DNA of 64,000 bases from Aurantibacter crassamenti. Lineage in GTDB: Bacteria; Bacteroidota; Bacteroidia; Flavobacteriales; Flavobacteriaceae. Below, one piece after another: positions 17,877 to 26,681 of the stretch (its first letter is position 1; each line of letters begins with the position of its first letter). The stretch spans positions 992,001-1,056,000 of the forward strand of contig NZ_JAFBGM010000002.1 in the NCBI RefSeq assembly GCF_016811105.1, read 5' to 3'. Under the pieces are notes generated by a model, which was given only the letters and a program-made list of their open reading frames with translations, was not told where the DNA came from and did no database searches. The position numbers were made by a program, and so were the translations under genes.

Positions 17877-19673
17877 TTGGAACCTTTTGTAGTATCGGCT
17901 CGTAAATACCGTCCCCAGACATTTAAAGATGTTGTGGGCCAGAAAGCTATTACAAATACGCTAACCAATGCCATTGAGAATAATCACTTGGCACAGGCTT
18001 TATTATTTACAGGGCCTAGAGGTGTAGGTAAAACTTCGTGTGCTAGAATATTGGCTAAGAACATTAATCAAGATGGACAGGTCAGTGAAGACGAAGATTT
18101 TGCTTTTAATATTTTTGAATTAGATGCCGCCTCAAACAACTCTGTTGATGACATTCGTAATTTAACCGATCAGGTGCGTATTCCGCCACAAGTTGGCAAG
18201 TACAAGGTTTATATCATAGATGAGGTTCACATGCTCTCACAGGCAGCTTTTAATGCTTTTTTAAAGACTTTAGAAGAACCACCAAAGCATGCCATATTTA
18301 TATTAGCAACTACCGAGAAGCACAAAATAATACCCACAATACTCTCAAGGTGTCAAATATTTGATTTTAAGAGAATTACAGTAAAGGATGCTACGGAATA
18401 CTTAAAGTATATAGCAGAAAACCAGGGTATTGAAGCTGAAGATGATGCGTTACATATAATCGCTCAAAAAGCGGATGGTGCCATGCGTGATGCACTTTCT
18501 ATATTTGATCGTGTTGTAAGCTTTTCAGGGAAACAATTGACTAGAAAAGCAGTTACAGAAAATTTAAACGTATTAGATTACGATACGTATTTTGAAGCTA
18601 CTAACTTAATCTTAGAAAATAATATTCCTGATTTATTAGTACAATTCAACAAAACCTTAGCATTGGGCTTTGATGGCCATCACTTTATTTCTGGTCTTGC
18701 ATCACATTTTAGAGATTTAATGGTGTGTCAACATCAACAAACAATTGAACTTTTAGAAGTTGGTGAAAACGCTAAAGAACAGTACAAAGAACAATCTAAA
18801 AAAACTTCAAGTCAATTTCTACTAAAAGCAATAGAGGTAGCTAACGACTGTGATCTCAAGTATCGCACAAGTAAAAATCAAAGATTGCTAGTGGAACTAG
18901 CATTAATGAAATTAGCATCCATAGAATATATGGGTGAAAAAAAAAATCCTGAATCAATAGCCCTTGCTAATAAAACTATTGAATTAGTACCTGCTTCCTA
19001 TTTCCGACAAACAAAAAGTCCGATTGTAAAAACACAACCTGAAAAGCCGGTTGAAAAAGTTGCTGAAGAAATAAAAGTAGCTGAAAATAAAGCAGTACCT
19101 ACCGAAGAATTAGTTGAAGAAATTACAACTATCTCTGAACCTCTACCCCCTACTAATACTGATGTTTTGACTAAACCAAGTGTCAAAAAAATCAATATTA
19201 AAATGCCAACCAAAAAGGTTTCGGGGCTGTCTATTTCTAGTTTAAAGGCAAAAAAAGAACACGCACTCAACAAAAAAGAAGTTCGCCTAGATCCAGCTGA
19301 TCTTCCTAAAGACCCTTTCACGGAGGCTGAAATGCAACAGCATTGGGCAGATTTTGTAAATAAAATAGAAGCAAAAGGTCAAAAAATATTGGCTTCAAAT
19401 CTGAATTCTGATATTCCAACTTTAAAAGAAAATAGTAAGCTCTGCATTGAGATGCCGAACGCAACTATGAAAACTGAAATTGAGCGCGAACAGTTTGAGT
19501 TGATGGAGTATTTAAAGCAGAAGCTCAACAATTACGAAATCTCGCTAAACATTACAGTGAATGAAGCTGTTGCAAAGAAATATGCTTTCACTCCTGAAGA
19601 AAAATATGAGAAACTGCGTGAAAAAAATCCAGCAATTGACTTGCTGCGCAAAACTTTTGATTTAGATCTTTAA
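17877..19673 (+). CDS. dnaX: DNA polymerase III subunit gamma/tau
   Basis: This 598-residue clamp-loader ATPase has Walker A GPRGVGKT (46-53), Walker B YIIDEVHML, and ILSRCQIF as the sensor/arginine-finger region. A lysine/proline-rich linker (about 375-465) and a tau-like C-terminal domain follow. The start codon is TTG at 17877: a stop (TAG) lies in frame two codons upstream, and EPFVVSARKYRPQTF is the expected N-terminus. The cysteine-rich zinc module usually found between Walker A and the DAASNN motif is absent: residues 56-82 hold no CxxC. Its 3' end overlaps the converging TMEM220-like gene by 12 nt. Confidence 0.95.
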   Translation: MEPFVVSARKYRPQTFKDVVGQKAITNTLTNAIENNHLAQALLFTGPRGVGKTSCARILAKNINQDGQVSEDEDFAFNIFELDAASNNSVDDIRNLTDQVRIPPQVGKYKVYIIDEVHMLSQAAFNAFLKTLEEPPKHAIFILATTEKHKIIPTILSRCQIFDFKRITVKDATEYLKYIAENQGIEAEDDALHIIAQKADGAMRDALSIFDRVVSFSGKQLTRKAVTENLNVLDYDTYFEATNLILENNIPDLLVQFNKTLALGFDGHHFISGLASHFRDLMVCQHQQTIELLEVGENAKEQYKEQSKKTSSQFLLKAIEVANDCDLKYRTSKNQRLLVELALMKLASIEYMGEKKNPESIALANKTIELVPASYFRQTKSPIVKTQPEKPVEKVAEEIKVAENKAVPTEELVEEITTISEPLPPTNTDVLTKPSVKKINIKMPTKKVSGLSISSLKAKKEHALNKKEVRLDPADLPKDPFTEAEMQQHWADFVNKIEAKGQKILASNLNSDIPTLKENSKLCIEMPNATMKTEIEREQFELMEYLKQKLNNYEISLNITVNEAVAKKYAFTPEEKYEKLREKNPAIDLLRKTFDLDL

Positions 19674-20021
19674 TTTTCTAACCTTATACGCTCGTAAGGC
19701 AAATACGAGTAAAACAATTGCAATTATCAAAAGGCCAAAGGCTTCTCTACCTTCTTCTACATTTTTAATATCTCCTCCTCCTATTTCAAAACCTTCAAAT
19801 TTTTCGGGATAGCAATAAAAGAAACCTACTAACGCAGCTAAACCAGAAATTAATAGTGGCAGAAAAGAAACTTTGTTTAAAGCAAAAGCTAACGAAATTA
19901 GCCCTGCAATTGCCCAAATAATTATCCATATAAGCGAATCTGGATCGTTATATTGAAGTACAGCTGAAATTATAAATAAGACCGCGAATATGAATCCTAA
20001 TAATTTAAACATACTCTTCAT
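19662..20021 (-). CDS. TMEM220-like small membrane protein at the end of the ebo operon
   Basis: A 119-residue protein with four predicted membrane segments. Its YNDPDSLIWIIIWAIAG motif near residue 24 is typical of the transmembrane protein 220 family, and the tail is basic. The function of the family is unknown. It starts 21 nt after the eboF stop on the same strand, so it is probably the last cistron of the ebo transcript. An in-frame ATG at 20012 (MFKLLGF) is an alternative start. Confidence 0.78.
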   Translation of the reverse strand: MKSMFKLLGFIFAVLFIISAVLQYNDPDSLIWIIIWAIAGLISLAFALNKVSFLPLLISGLAALVGFFYCYPEKFEGFEIGGGDIKNVEEGREAFGLLIIAIVLLVFALRAYKVRKLKI

Positions 20022-20042
20022 GATGCTATAATTTTAGTTAGA

Positions 20043-21419
20043 CTAATTTAGGTTAACGTGTTGTTTTAAAATATGATAAACATCAGTTGAAGCTACCATT
20101 TTTTCTGAAATCAGGTCCGAATTATTTGAAATTAAAATTGGATAATCATCTGTATCTTCTGGTATTCTTCCGTGAGAACCTTTAACTAGCTCCGCCTTCA
20201 ATGGAATGATATCAAGTACCGTTCGAAAGCCTAACTTCTTTTTCAACAACTTGAAAATAACCTTGGCCATTACAAATTTATCTTTTGGATCAGTAAGCAT
20301 TTCAACAGGATCATAGCCTGGTTTCTTATGAATGTCAACCATACGTGCATAATCAGGAGCAACGGCATCATTTAACCAAAAATAATACGTAAACCACGAA
20401 TCTGCGTCTGCAACAACAACCAAATCGCCACAACGCTCATGCGCTAAATGAGAAGCTTGTAATTCTTCATCAGATAAAACTTTTTCAACACCCTTAACCT
20501 TTTCCAACAAAGATTTCACCTTACCTTTTAATGATTTATCATTTAAATAAATATGTGCAATTTGATGATCAGCTACAGCAAAAGCTTTGCTAGCACCAGC
20601 ATCTAACAGCTCTAAACCCTTTTCAATTCGGATGCTAATTAAACCCTCATTGCGCAGAATACGGTTTAAATGAATAGGATTATTCACATTAGTAATACCG
20701 TACTCCGAAAGTAAAACAATACTTGTATTTTGTTCTTGATAATAAGTTACCAATTGCTTCACTACCGCATCAATCTCGTTAAGGTCTTTTGAAATTATAT
20801 CAAAATTGAGTCCGTGACGCTGTAAATTATAATCTAAGTGGGGTAAATACACAAAAGTTAATGTGGGATTATGAAGCTTATCTGTTTTAATAGTCGCATC
20901 AGCAATCCACTGTGATGATTTTATTGATGTTTTTGGTCCCCAAAATTGAAATAATGGAAACTCGCCTAATTCCGCTTTCAACGTATCTCTTAATTCCGCT
21001 GGATGTGAATAAAAATCAGGAGTTTTACGACCATCAGCCAAATAATTAGGCCTTGGGGTGGTACTATAATCCGCAGAAGAATACATATTATACCACCAGA
21101 AATGATTTGCACAGGTAAAATCGGGATTTGCTTTTTTGAGCTCATCCCAAATTTTATCACGCTGAACTAACTTGTTCGATTGCCGCCAAAATTTAACTTC
21201 ACATTCATCTTTGAAATACCATCCATTACCCACAACACCATGCTCATTGGGATACTTTCCTGTTAAATAAGTAGACTGAGCAGAACATGTGACAGCAGGT
21301 AAAACGGGTGTAACGAATGTAGATTTACCTTGTTCCAGAAAAGATTTTATAAAAGGAGTATATTCACCGATGAGGCGCTTGGTTAACCCAACAACATTAA
21401 TGACTACTGTTTTCTGCAT
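20043..21419 (-). CDS. eboF: EboF: alkaline phosphatase/nucleotide pyrophosphatase-family protein of the ebo cluster
   Basis: A 458-residue type I phosphodiesterase/alkaline phosphatase fold. The nucleophile region PAVTCSAQSTYLTGKYP places Thr44 as the nucleophile, and PHLDYNLQRHG (D196, H202) and GSHGRIPED supply metal ligands. The positions that normally read IDG and SDHG are VVG (V10) and SEYG (E239, Y240), so at least two metal-binding positions are altered. There is no signal peptide, so it is cytoplasmic. In the ebo cluster it is the last enzyme gene, and its start lies 6 nt after eboE. The substrate is unknown. Confidence 0.88.
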   Translation of the reverse strand: MQKTVVINVVGLTKRLIGEYTPFIKSFLEQGKSTFVTPVLPAVTCSAQSTYLTGKYPNEHGVVGNGWYFKDECEVKFWRQSNKLVQRDKIWDELKKANPDFTCANHFWWYNMYSSADYSTTPRPNYLADGRKTPDFYSHPAELRDTLKAELGEFPLFQFWGPKTSIKSSQWIADATIKTDKLHNPTLTFVYLPHLDYNLQRHGLNFDIISKDLNEIDAVVKQLVTYYQEQNTSIVLLSEYGITNVNNPIHLNRILRNEGLISIRIEKGLELLDAGASKAFAVADHQIAHIYLNDKSLKGKVKSLLEKVKGVEKVLSDEELQASHLAHERCGDLVVVADADSWFTYYFWLNDAVAPDYARMVDIHKKPGYDPVEMLTDPKDKFVMAKVIFKLLKKKLGFRTVLDIIPLKAELVKGSHGRIPEDTDDYPILISNNSDLISEKMVASTDVYHILKQHVNLN

Positions 21420-21425
21420 TTCGTC

Positions 21426-22619
21426 TTATAGTCTTTCTTTAAGCCATTCAATCTCTCGAATAATAGACTCAGATAGATCTCTTTTTAATTCTTTAGGAAG
21501 CACATCCCAAGTATACGTTTCAATTTCTAAATGGTCAGAAACTGGGTTTGTTTTTAAATGCTCTACAACTTTTAAAATGTGGTCTTGCGTTGAAAATAAC
21601 TTTCCGAACTGCTCTAAAAAAATGGGCACATGAAAATGGGCACGCATTTCAGTAAATTCTTTTCTGCTTTCTAAAACGATTGGCAAATCATTATAGGTTT
21701 TTACCTTACCATCAATTTGTTCTGTTACTTGATGTAAATAGGTAGGCTCATCAAAACGAGCTAAAGAATTCCATATTTCATCAGCATCAGCTTCTGTGTA
21801 CAAAATCTTCAAAGCTGCACTTACTTGAATCTTACCGATATTTAAACCGGCATCTGCAAATTTCTTAAACGTTTCTTCAGGTTCTTCAAAAGCCAATGAA
21901 AAATGGCATATGTCATAACAAACTGTTATATATCGTTTTATAACCTCTTCCAACTTTTGGTCTTCAATATCGGTTCGTGCTCTAAGGATTTCTGATGCTA
22001 TTGGCACTAAATAAGTGTCAAAAAAATCAAGAACCTCATCGCTATTTTCAAGAAGACCATCAGGTTCAGGCTCCATATCTAAATGTAAATACTTCCCTGT
22101 ATTATTCTCAATATCTAATAATTGTAAAATAATTTCCGCAAGTTGTTCCGCTCCTACTTTAAAAGCCTTCTTAGTTTCTTCTTCGGATTTATGCCAGTAT
22201 TTATAGCTTATCGGTGAGGTTGAAATACCACCAGACATACCTTCAGGAAGCAATTTAGAAAGTTGATTAAAAAGTCGCTTTGTATATATTAACCTTTCAG
22301 GAGTAGTCCAATCCGGAGTATGTACATCATCTTTTACACGTTCATCATGAAAGTTACCATATGGGAAACCATTCATTGTAAAAACATATAAATCATTTTG
22401 CGAAAGCCAATCTGTGAACTGAGTGAAATTATTTCCTTCATTCAATTCTTCACTTGCTTTGTTAGACAATCGCAGTCCCAATCCAAAAGATTCGTTTGGC
22501 GACACCTTACTTTTAATTCCTGGCACATATTCTTTCAGACTTGTAAAAGTACTTTCCCAATTAGAACCAGGATGAATATTAGTGCAATAACTTAAATGAA
22601 ATGTATTATTAACCTTCAT
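21426..22619 (-). CDS. eboE: EboE: TIM-barrel (xylose isomerase-like) metabolite protein
   Basis: This 397-residue protein matches the EboE family. It opens FHLSYCTNIHPGSNWE and continues as a TIM barrel, with likely metal ligands in HLDMEPEPDG (Glu) and VCYDICHFSLAFEEP (Asp, His), as in xylose isomerase-like enzymes. It is proposed to act on or carry an intermediate of the ebo pathway; no reaction has been shown that I know of. It follows eboD with no gap and precedes eboF by 6 nt. Confidence 0.92.
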   Translation of the reverse strand: MKVNNTFHLSYCTNIHPGSNWESTFTSLKEYVPGIKSKVSPNESFGLGLRLSNKASEELNEGNNFTQFTDWLSQNDLYVFTMNGFPYGNFHDERVKDDVHTPDWTTPERLIYTKRLFNQLSKLLPEGMSGGISTSPISYKYWHKSEEETKKAFKVGAEQLAEIILQLLDIENNTGKYLHLDMEPEPDGLLENSDEVLDFFDTYLVPIASEILRARTDIEDQKLEEVIKRYITVCYDICHFSLAFEEPEETFKKFADAGLNIGKIQVSAALKILYTEADADEIWNSLARFDEPTYLHQVTEQIDGKVKTYNDLPIVLESRKEFTEMRAHFHVPIFLEQFGKLFSTQDHILKVVEHLKTNPVSDHLEIETYTWDVLPKELKRDLSESIIREIEWLKERL

Positions 22620-23792
22620 CTATTTTTGAATTTTTATTTCGCAATTTTTATTGAGTTGAACTATTGCCTTTTTCATTTTATCAATATCAATTACATTAAC
22701 ATCATGCTTGACTCCTATTCCGTTAATTAAGGTAATACATAGATCACCTCCCAAATGCTCTTGAAATTCTTGAAGTCCTTTTAAAAGATTATCAGTTTCA
22801 CTTGGGGTTTCTACAGGAATAGCTAAATCAAATCCAATTTGCTCCATCACGGTTATAATCCTATTCAAATCAGACTCTGTTATCAATCCTAATAATTGAG
22901 TATATGTAACATCTAGGGCAATACCCTTAGCAACAGCCTCACCATGTCTTAATTCATAATTGGTTATTTGCTCCATCTTATGTGCTGCCCAATGACCAAA
23001 ATCTAATGGTCTTGAAGACCCACTTTCAAAAGGATCACCACCTTGCGCAATATGATGCATGTGCATTTCTGCACATTTATAAATCACATATTGCATCGAC
23101 TCCATATCACGTTCTTGCAATTTTATGGCATTAGTTTCAATGTATTCAAAAAATGCTTTGTCTTTTATAAGCGCAACTTTTATCGCTTCCGCAACACCGG
23201 AAATCCAATCGCGTTGTTCGAGCGTTGTTAGAAAATGGCTATCGTTAATTATTGCATATGGAGGAGCAAACGTGCCCAAGAAATTCTTTTTACCGAAGCT
23301 ATTAAAACTATTTTTTACACCAACGGCAGAATCATTCTGTGACAAAACTGTGGTAGGAATACGTATCAACTTCACACCTCTATGCGCCACAGCAGCCGCA
23401 TAACCTACCATATCAATTACAGCACCACCTCCTATAGCTACAACAAATGAATGTCTATCAATATGAAAATCATTAATTCCTCTTAAAACCTTTTCTACTT
23501 GATCATAATCATTTTTACATTCCTCACCGCCAGTCACTAAAATGTTTGCTGTATGCGCTATGTTATTTTGAAAATGGTCACAATAGGCTTTAATATCATC
23601 GACTAACTTTGGATGATGCTTAGCAACACCATCATCAATTACGAAAAGCAACTTAACTTTTTCATTCTTTTTATATCCCTCTAAAACAGTATGAAATTGG
23701 GGGTTCTGAATATTAAACAAATACTCCGTAAAGTATAATTTATACTCGTAAGCTACAGAAAAAGATTGCGCTATAGGTTTCAATTGTATCAA
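22620..23792 (-). CDS. eboD: EboD: 3-dehydroquinate synthase-like sugar phosphate cyclase
   Basis: A 390-residue protein of the dehydroquinate synthase superfamily. It has the NAD loop AIGGGAVIDMVGYAAA (119-134), PTTVLSQNDSAVG, and Zn ligands E202, H267 and H283 (in AEAIK, DFGHW, LRHGE). In place of the aroB motif GGKTGxN it reads GVKNSFN (158-164), and the N-terminus is extended. It is therefore probably not the shikimate enzyme but a cyclase acting on another sugar phosphate. It sits 22 nt after eboC and directly abuts eboE. Confidence 0.92.
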   Translation of the reverse strand: MIQLKPIAQSFSVAYEYKLYFTEYLFNIQNPQFHTVLEGYKKNEKVKLLFVIDDGVAKHHPKLVDDIKAYCDHFQNNIAHTANILVTGGEECKNDYDQVEKVLRGINDFHIDRHSFVVAIGGGAVIDMVGYAAAVAHRGVKLIRIPTTVLSQNDSAVGVKNSFNSFGKKNFLGTFAPPYAIINDSHFLTTLEQRDWISGVAEAIKVALIKDKAFFEYIETNAIKLQERDMESMQYVIYKCAEMHMHHIAQGGDPFESGSSRPLDFGHWAAHKMEQITNYELRHGEAVAKGIALDVTYTQLLGLITESDLNRIITVMEQIGFDLAIPVETPSETDNLLKGLQEFQEHLGGDLCITLINGIGVKHDVNVIDIDKMKKAIVQLNKNCEIKIQK

Positions 23793-23814
23793 CTTTATAA
23801 GATGTTTTATTTAT

Positions 23815-24705
23815 TTAAGTAACTGCAAAAATCTTTGACAGCAGCATTGATAATGGCAATAATAATAAAATTAACAGACCATACCACCAATACGAAAAAC
23901 CAACGGCTAATGCTGCATCTAACACAATGAGCGAAAGCACACCAGCAATAACAGCCTTTTTAATATTATTGGGCGAATTTAATCGGTAGGCATTCATTAA
24001 TGGCTTAAAAACCAAAAACGCAAATAGACCTAAAAACGGTATTACATGCATAATTTGATCTGTTTTATACAGCACTATACTAATAACGCCTATAATCACG
24101 AGTACGTACAAAATTGATGCCCAAATAATATGTTTTTTATTATCCCCATGAACCTCTCCTCTACTTATTAAGGTAATTGCAAAAATATATACCAACGGAA
24201 TAATCGCGAACCATACGTTTGTTAGCTCTCCTAAAACGGACATGCCCAAGAGTAAATTTAAACTTCTGCAAAGTCCCATATTGAAAGGTCCGAAAAAACC
24301 ATGTTTTTTAGATGCAGCATCATACAGCACAATAGCTAATGCCAATGCTATAGAAATATAACCACTTAATTCATTCACTAAAAAAGCCAAGAACACACCA
24401 ATCAACAATAAAATAGTACCGAAGACAGTGGCCTTTTTTAATGGAATTAACCCACTTGGAATAGGCCGTTCAGGTCTTTCAACAGCATCTAGTTCGTAGT
24501 CAAAAACATCGTTTAGAACAACGCCACCAGCGTACAGAAAAACTGAAGCAAAAACCAATAAAAATAAGGATTGAGATGAAAATGATGCTATTTCAAAATT
24601 CACCAATAAACCCCCAATGGCTACCCCTGCAAAAATATCTGCTGCTGCTGTAGGTAGGTTTGCAGGCCGCATTAATTGTAAATAGCCCTTTAGAACACTA
24701 CTCAT
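23815..24705 (-). CDS. eboC: EboC: UbiA-like polyprenyltransferase
   Basis: A 296-residue integral membrane protein with about eight or nine segments. The first UbiA motif is NDVFDYELD (65-73) followed by AVERPERPIPSG; a second, weaker Asp site is in LYDAASKKHG. UbiA enzymes transfer a prenyl chain to an acceptor at the membrane. In ebo clusters this is the only membrane-embedded enzyme and may attach a prenyl or lipid group to the cyclic product of EboD. The start overlaps the eboB stop by one base. Confidence 0.93.
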   Translation of the reverse strand: MSSVLKGYLQLMRPANLPTAAADIFAGVAIGGLLVNFEIASFSSQSLFLLVFASVFLYAGGVVLNDVFDYELDAVERPERPIPSGLIPLKKATVFGTILLLIGVFLAFLVNELSGYISIALALAIVLYDAASKKHGFFGPFNMGLCRSLNLLLGMSVLGELTNVWFAIIPLVYIFAITLISRGEVHGDNKKHIIWASILYVLVIIGVISIVLYKTDQIMHVIPFLGLFAFLVFKPLMNAYRLNSPNNIKKAVIAGVLSLIVLDAALAVGFSYWWYGLLILLLLPLSMLLSKIFAVT

Positions 24706-25616
24706 TAGTGAATTTTATCAGTATTTTCAATTTTTGGGTCTTGCCCCCTTAAAACACTATTATTATTAAAAAGCTCTGTTTGGTTGACGCCTTTAGCATT
24801 CATCCAATCCGATTCTTTCATTTTTCCGTTTTCACCGAAAGCGTCTAATGCATTTTGATAGCAGGTTTTAATCACATGTTCTTTGGCAATACCACTCTTG
24901 AGCATTAGTGCCGCAGTTTTTGGAACAGCTAGCGGATCACTGACTCCCCAATCTGCAGAACTATCAACTATAATATCTTTACTTCCATATTTTTTAACCA
25001 CTTCAACCATTCGTTCATTACCCATTTTAGTATTTGGGTAAATGGTAAAAGCAGCAATGAAACCTCTATTCAATACTTCTTCTACAGTTTCTTCATTATT
25101 GTGATCAATAATAACTCTTGAAGGATCTAAACCATGTTCTAAGCATACTTCCATACTTTTAATGGTACCAGCTTTTTTATCTCTATGTGGTGTATGAACT
25201 TGAACAACCATATTTAACTCCTTAGCTAATTCCAACTGAATTCTAAAATACTTGTCTTCAGCGGCAGTTTGATCGTCATATCCGATTTCACCAATAGCAA
25301 CAACATTCTCTTTATGTACGTAAAGTGGTAATAACTCAATAACCTGTTCAGCCAAGGCTTCGTTATTTGCCTCTTTAGAATTTAATCCAATAGTACAGTA
25401 ATGCTGAATACCAAATTGGCTTGCACGAAAAGGCTCCCAACCGACCAAACTACTGTAATAGTCTTGAAAAGACCCCACCTTAGTTCGTGGTTGACCTAAC
25501 CAAAATGAAGGCTCAATAAGTGCAACAATTCCAGCTTTTGCCATTGCCTCATAATCATCAGTTGTTCTTGAACTCATGTGTACATGAGGATCAATAAACA
25601 TCATTTTATCTTCCAT
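24705..25616 (-). CDS. eboB: EboB: TatD-like metal-dependent hydrolase
   Basis: A 303-residue TIM-barrel hydrolase of the TatD/amidohydrolase type. The metal ligands are visible: HxH in IDPHVHM (H11, H13), Glu in GEIGYDD, His in VQVHTPHRDK, His in IIDHNNEE and Asp in DSSADWG. It is related to DNases of the TatD family, but as the second gene of ebo clusters it probably acts on a small molecule. Start and stop overlap eboA and eboC by one base each, indicating tight translational coupling. Confidence 0.92.
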   Translation of the reverse strand: MEDKMMFIDPHVHMSSRTTDDYEAMAKAGIVALIEPSFWLGQPRTKVGSFQDYYSSLVGWEPFRASQFGIQHYCTIGLNSKEANNEALAEQVIELLPLYVHKENVVAIGEIGYDDQTAAEDKYFRIQLELAKELNMVVQVHTPHRDKKAGTIKSMEVCLEHGLDPSRVIIDHNNEETVEEVLNRGFIAAFTIYPNTKMGNERMVEVVKKYGSKDIIVDSSADWGVSDPLAVPKTAALMLKSGIAKEHVIKTCYQNALDAFGENGKMKESDWMNAKGVNQTELFNNNSVLRGQDPKIENTDKIH

Positions 25617-26476
25617 TATTCTTCTTTTATGGTTTCCCAGCTAAGTGCTGCGTTTTCTATTTGTTGAATCAAATTTTGATGCCCATTTAATAAGTTTTTG
25701 GCATCTTGATTGTCTGAATGATAACAACACAAAGCTCCTGCTCTATTTTCAATTTTACTTTCGCTGCTTAGCAATCGTTTCATATCTTCTAAAAGTTCAG
25801 CACTTAGAAATTTAGTTACAGGCCGCCAAAAATCAGGGTCGATATCTCTACCTGCCGCCCATCGTTCATGTGCATAATCGGAGATTATTCTAGCTAAGTC
25901 TTTATTTGCTCTTTTATCTATATCAGAAATAGCACTTAAATCACCCTGCATGAAAGCGGTTTTCAAGAACATCTGATTCCATTGTTGGTCATCAAAATAG
26001 ATTCCCGGGTACGGATTATTATACGCCAACGCATTAAAAACCGTTGAAATATTTGTGCGTAAGGCATCAACTGCAACCATTTTATACTTTTCAGCATTTG
26101 GCAGTAAAATCAAAAATTTTAAAAATGTTTCTAGTTCACCAGTGTCAGCTACCTCAATAATATTAGCCACTTTCGAACTAAAAAAATCTTCATCTGCATT
26201 CAAAATGTTCACCAGTAAATACATTCTGGTTAACTGTCGAATATTTCCATTTTGTATTTCGATATAATCTTTAAAATCTTGATGTAGCTCCGATGTATCG
26301 AAATTATCATTTATGGTAACCTTTGAAGCTATTAAACTATATGTTAGATAAAGATCTTTGGTAGACTTCTCGTTAACTATAGTTACTATTTTGCCATCTA
26401 TCCAGTTTTTGGTATCAGACGCAACATTAGCTTTTATAATATTTTCAAGTTGAGAAATTGTGTCTTTAAAATACAT
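25616..26476 (-). CDS. eboA: EboA family protein, first gene of the ebo operon
   Basis: A helical protein with no catalytic motif. The pattern (FLKFLILLPNAEKYKMVAVD, NPYPGIYFDDQQWNQMFLK, then AHERWAAGRDIDPDFWRPV) fits the EboA-domain family. The frame is open to 26515, but the ATG at 26476 (MYFKDTISQLENI) is the more natural start, giving 286 residues. It leads the operon and is divergent from miaE, so the ebo promoter must lie in the ~200-nt gap above it. The best minus-strand candidate is TACAATTG near 26502, one base off consensus. Confidence 0.88.
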   Translation of the reverse strand: MYFKDTISQLENIIKANVASDTKNWIDGKIVTIVNEKSTKDLYLTYSLIASKVTINDNFDTSELHQDFKDYIEIQNGNIRQLTRMYLLVNILNADEDFFSSKVANIIEVADTGELETFLKFLILLPNAEKYKMVAVDALRTNISTVFNALAYNNPYPGIYFDDQQWNQMFLKTAFMQGDLSAISDIDKRANKDLARIISDYAHERWAAGRDIDPDFWRPVTKFLSAELLEDMKRLLSSESKIENRAGALCCYHSDNQDAKNLLNGHQNLIQQIENAALSWETIKEE

Positions 26477-26655
26477 CAAAATACTAGTTAAGTTTGGCAA
26501 TTGTACCCAGTGCAAAGAGGTTGAAAACTTTTTTTGCTAAGTGTTTTCCAAAAATAAAGCTATTTATCCGAAGAAAAAATATGAACTATCATAGTATTTA
26601 CTGCTATTTTCAAATGAAACATGATACTTTCAAATCGCTTTCTTGTTATTCTTTT

Positions 26656-26663
26656 TACTTTTG
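26656..26663 (+). promoter_or_regulatory. Putative -7 element of miaE
   Basis: TACTTTTG, an exact TAnnTTTG, lies 18 nt before the miaE start codon. No convincing -33 box is seen. Confidence 0.45.
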
Positions 26664-26681
26664 TTTTAAAATGAAGAATTT

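Noticed and set aside
22620-23792. eboD as the shikimate-pathway gene aroB
   Set aside because: The GGKTGxN loop is replaced by GVKNSFN and the gene is embedded in the ebo operon. A separate aroB is expected elsewhere in the genome.
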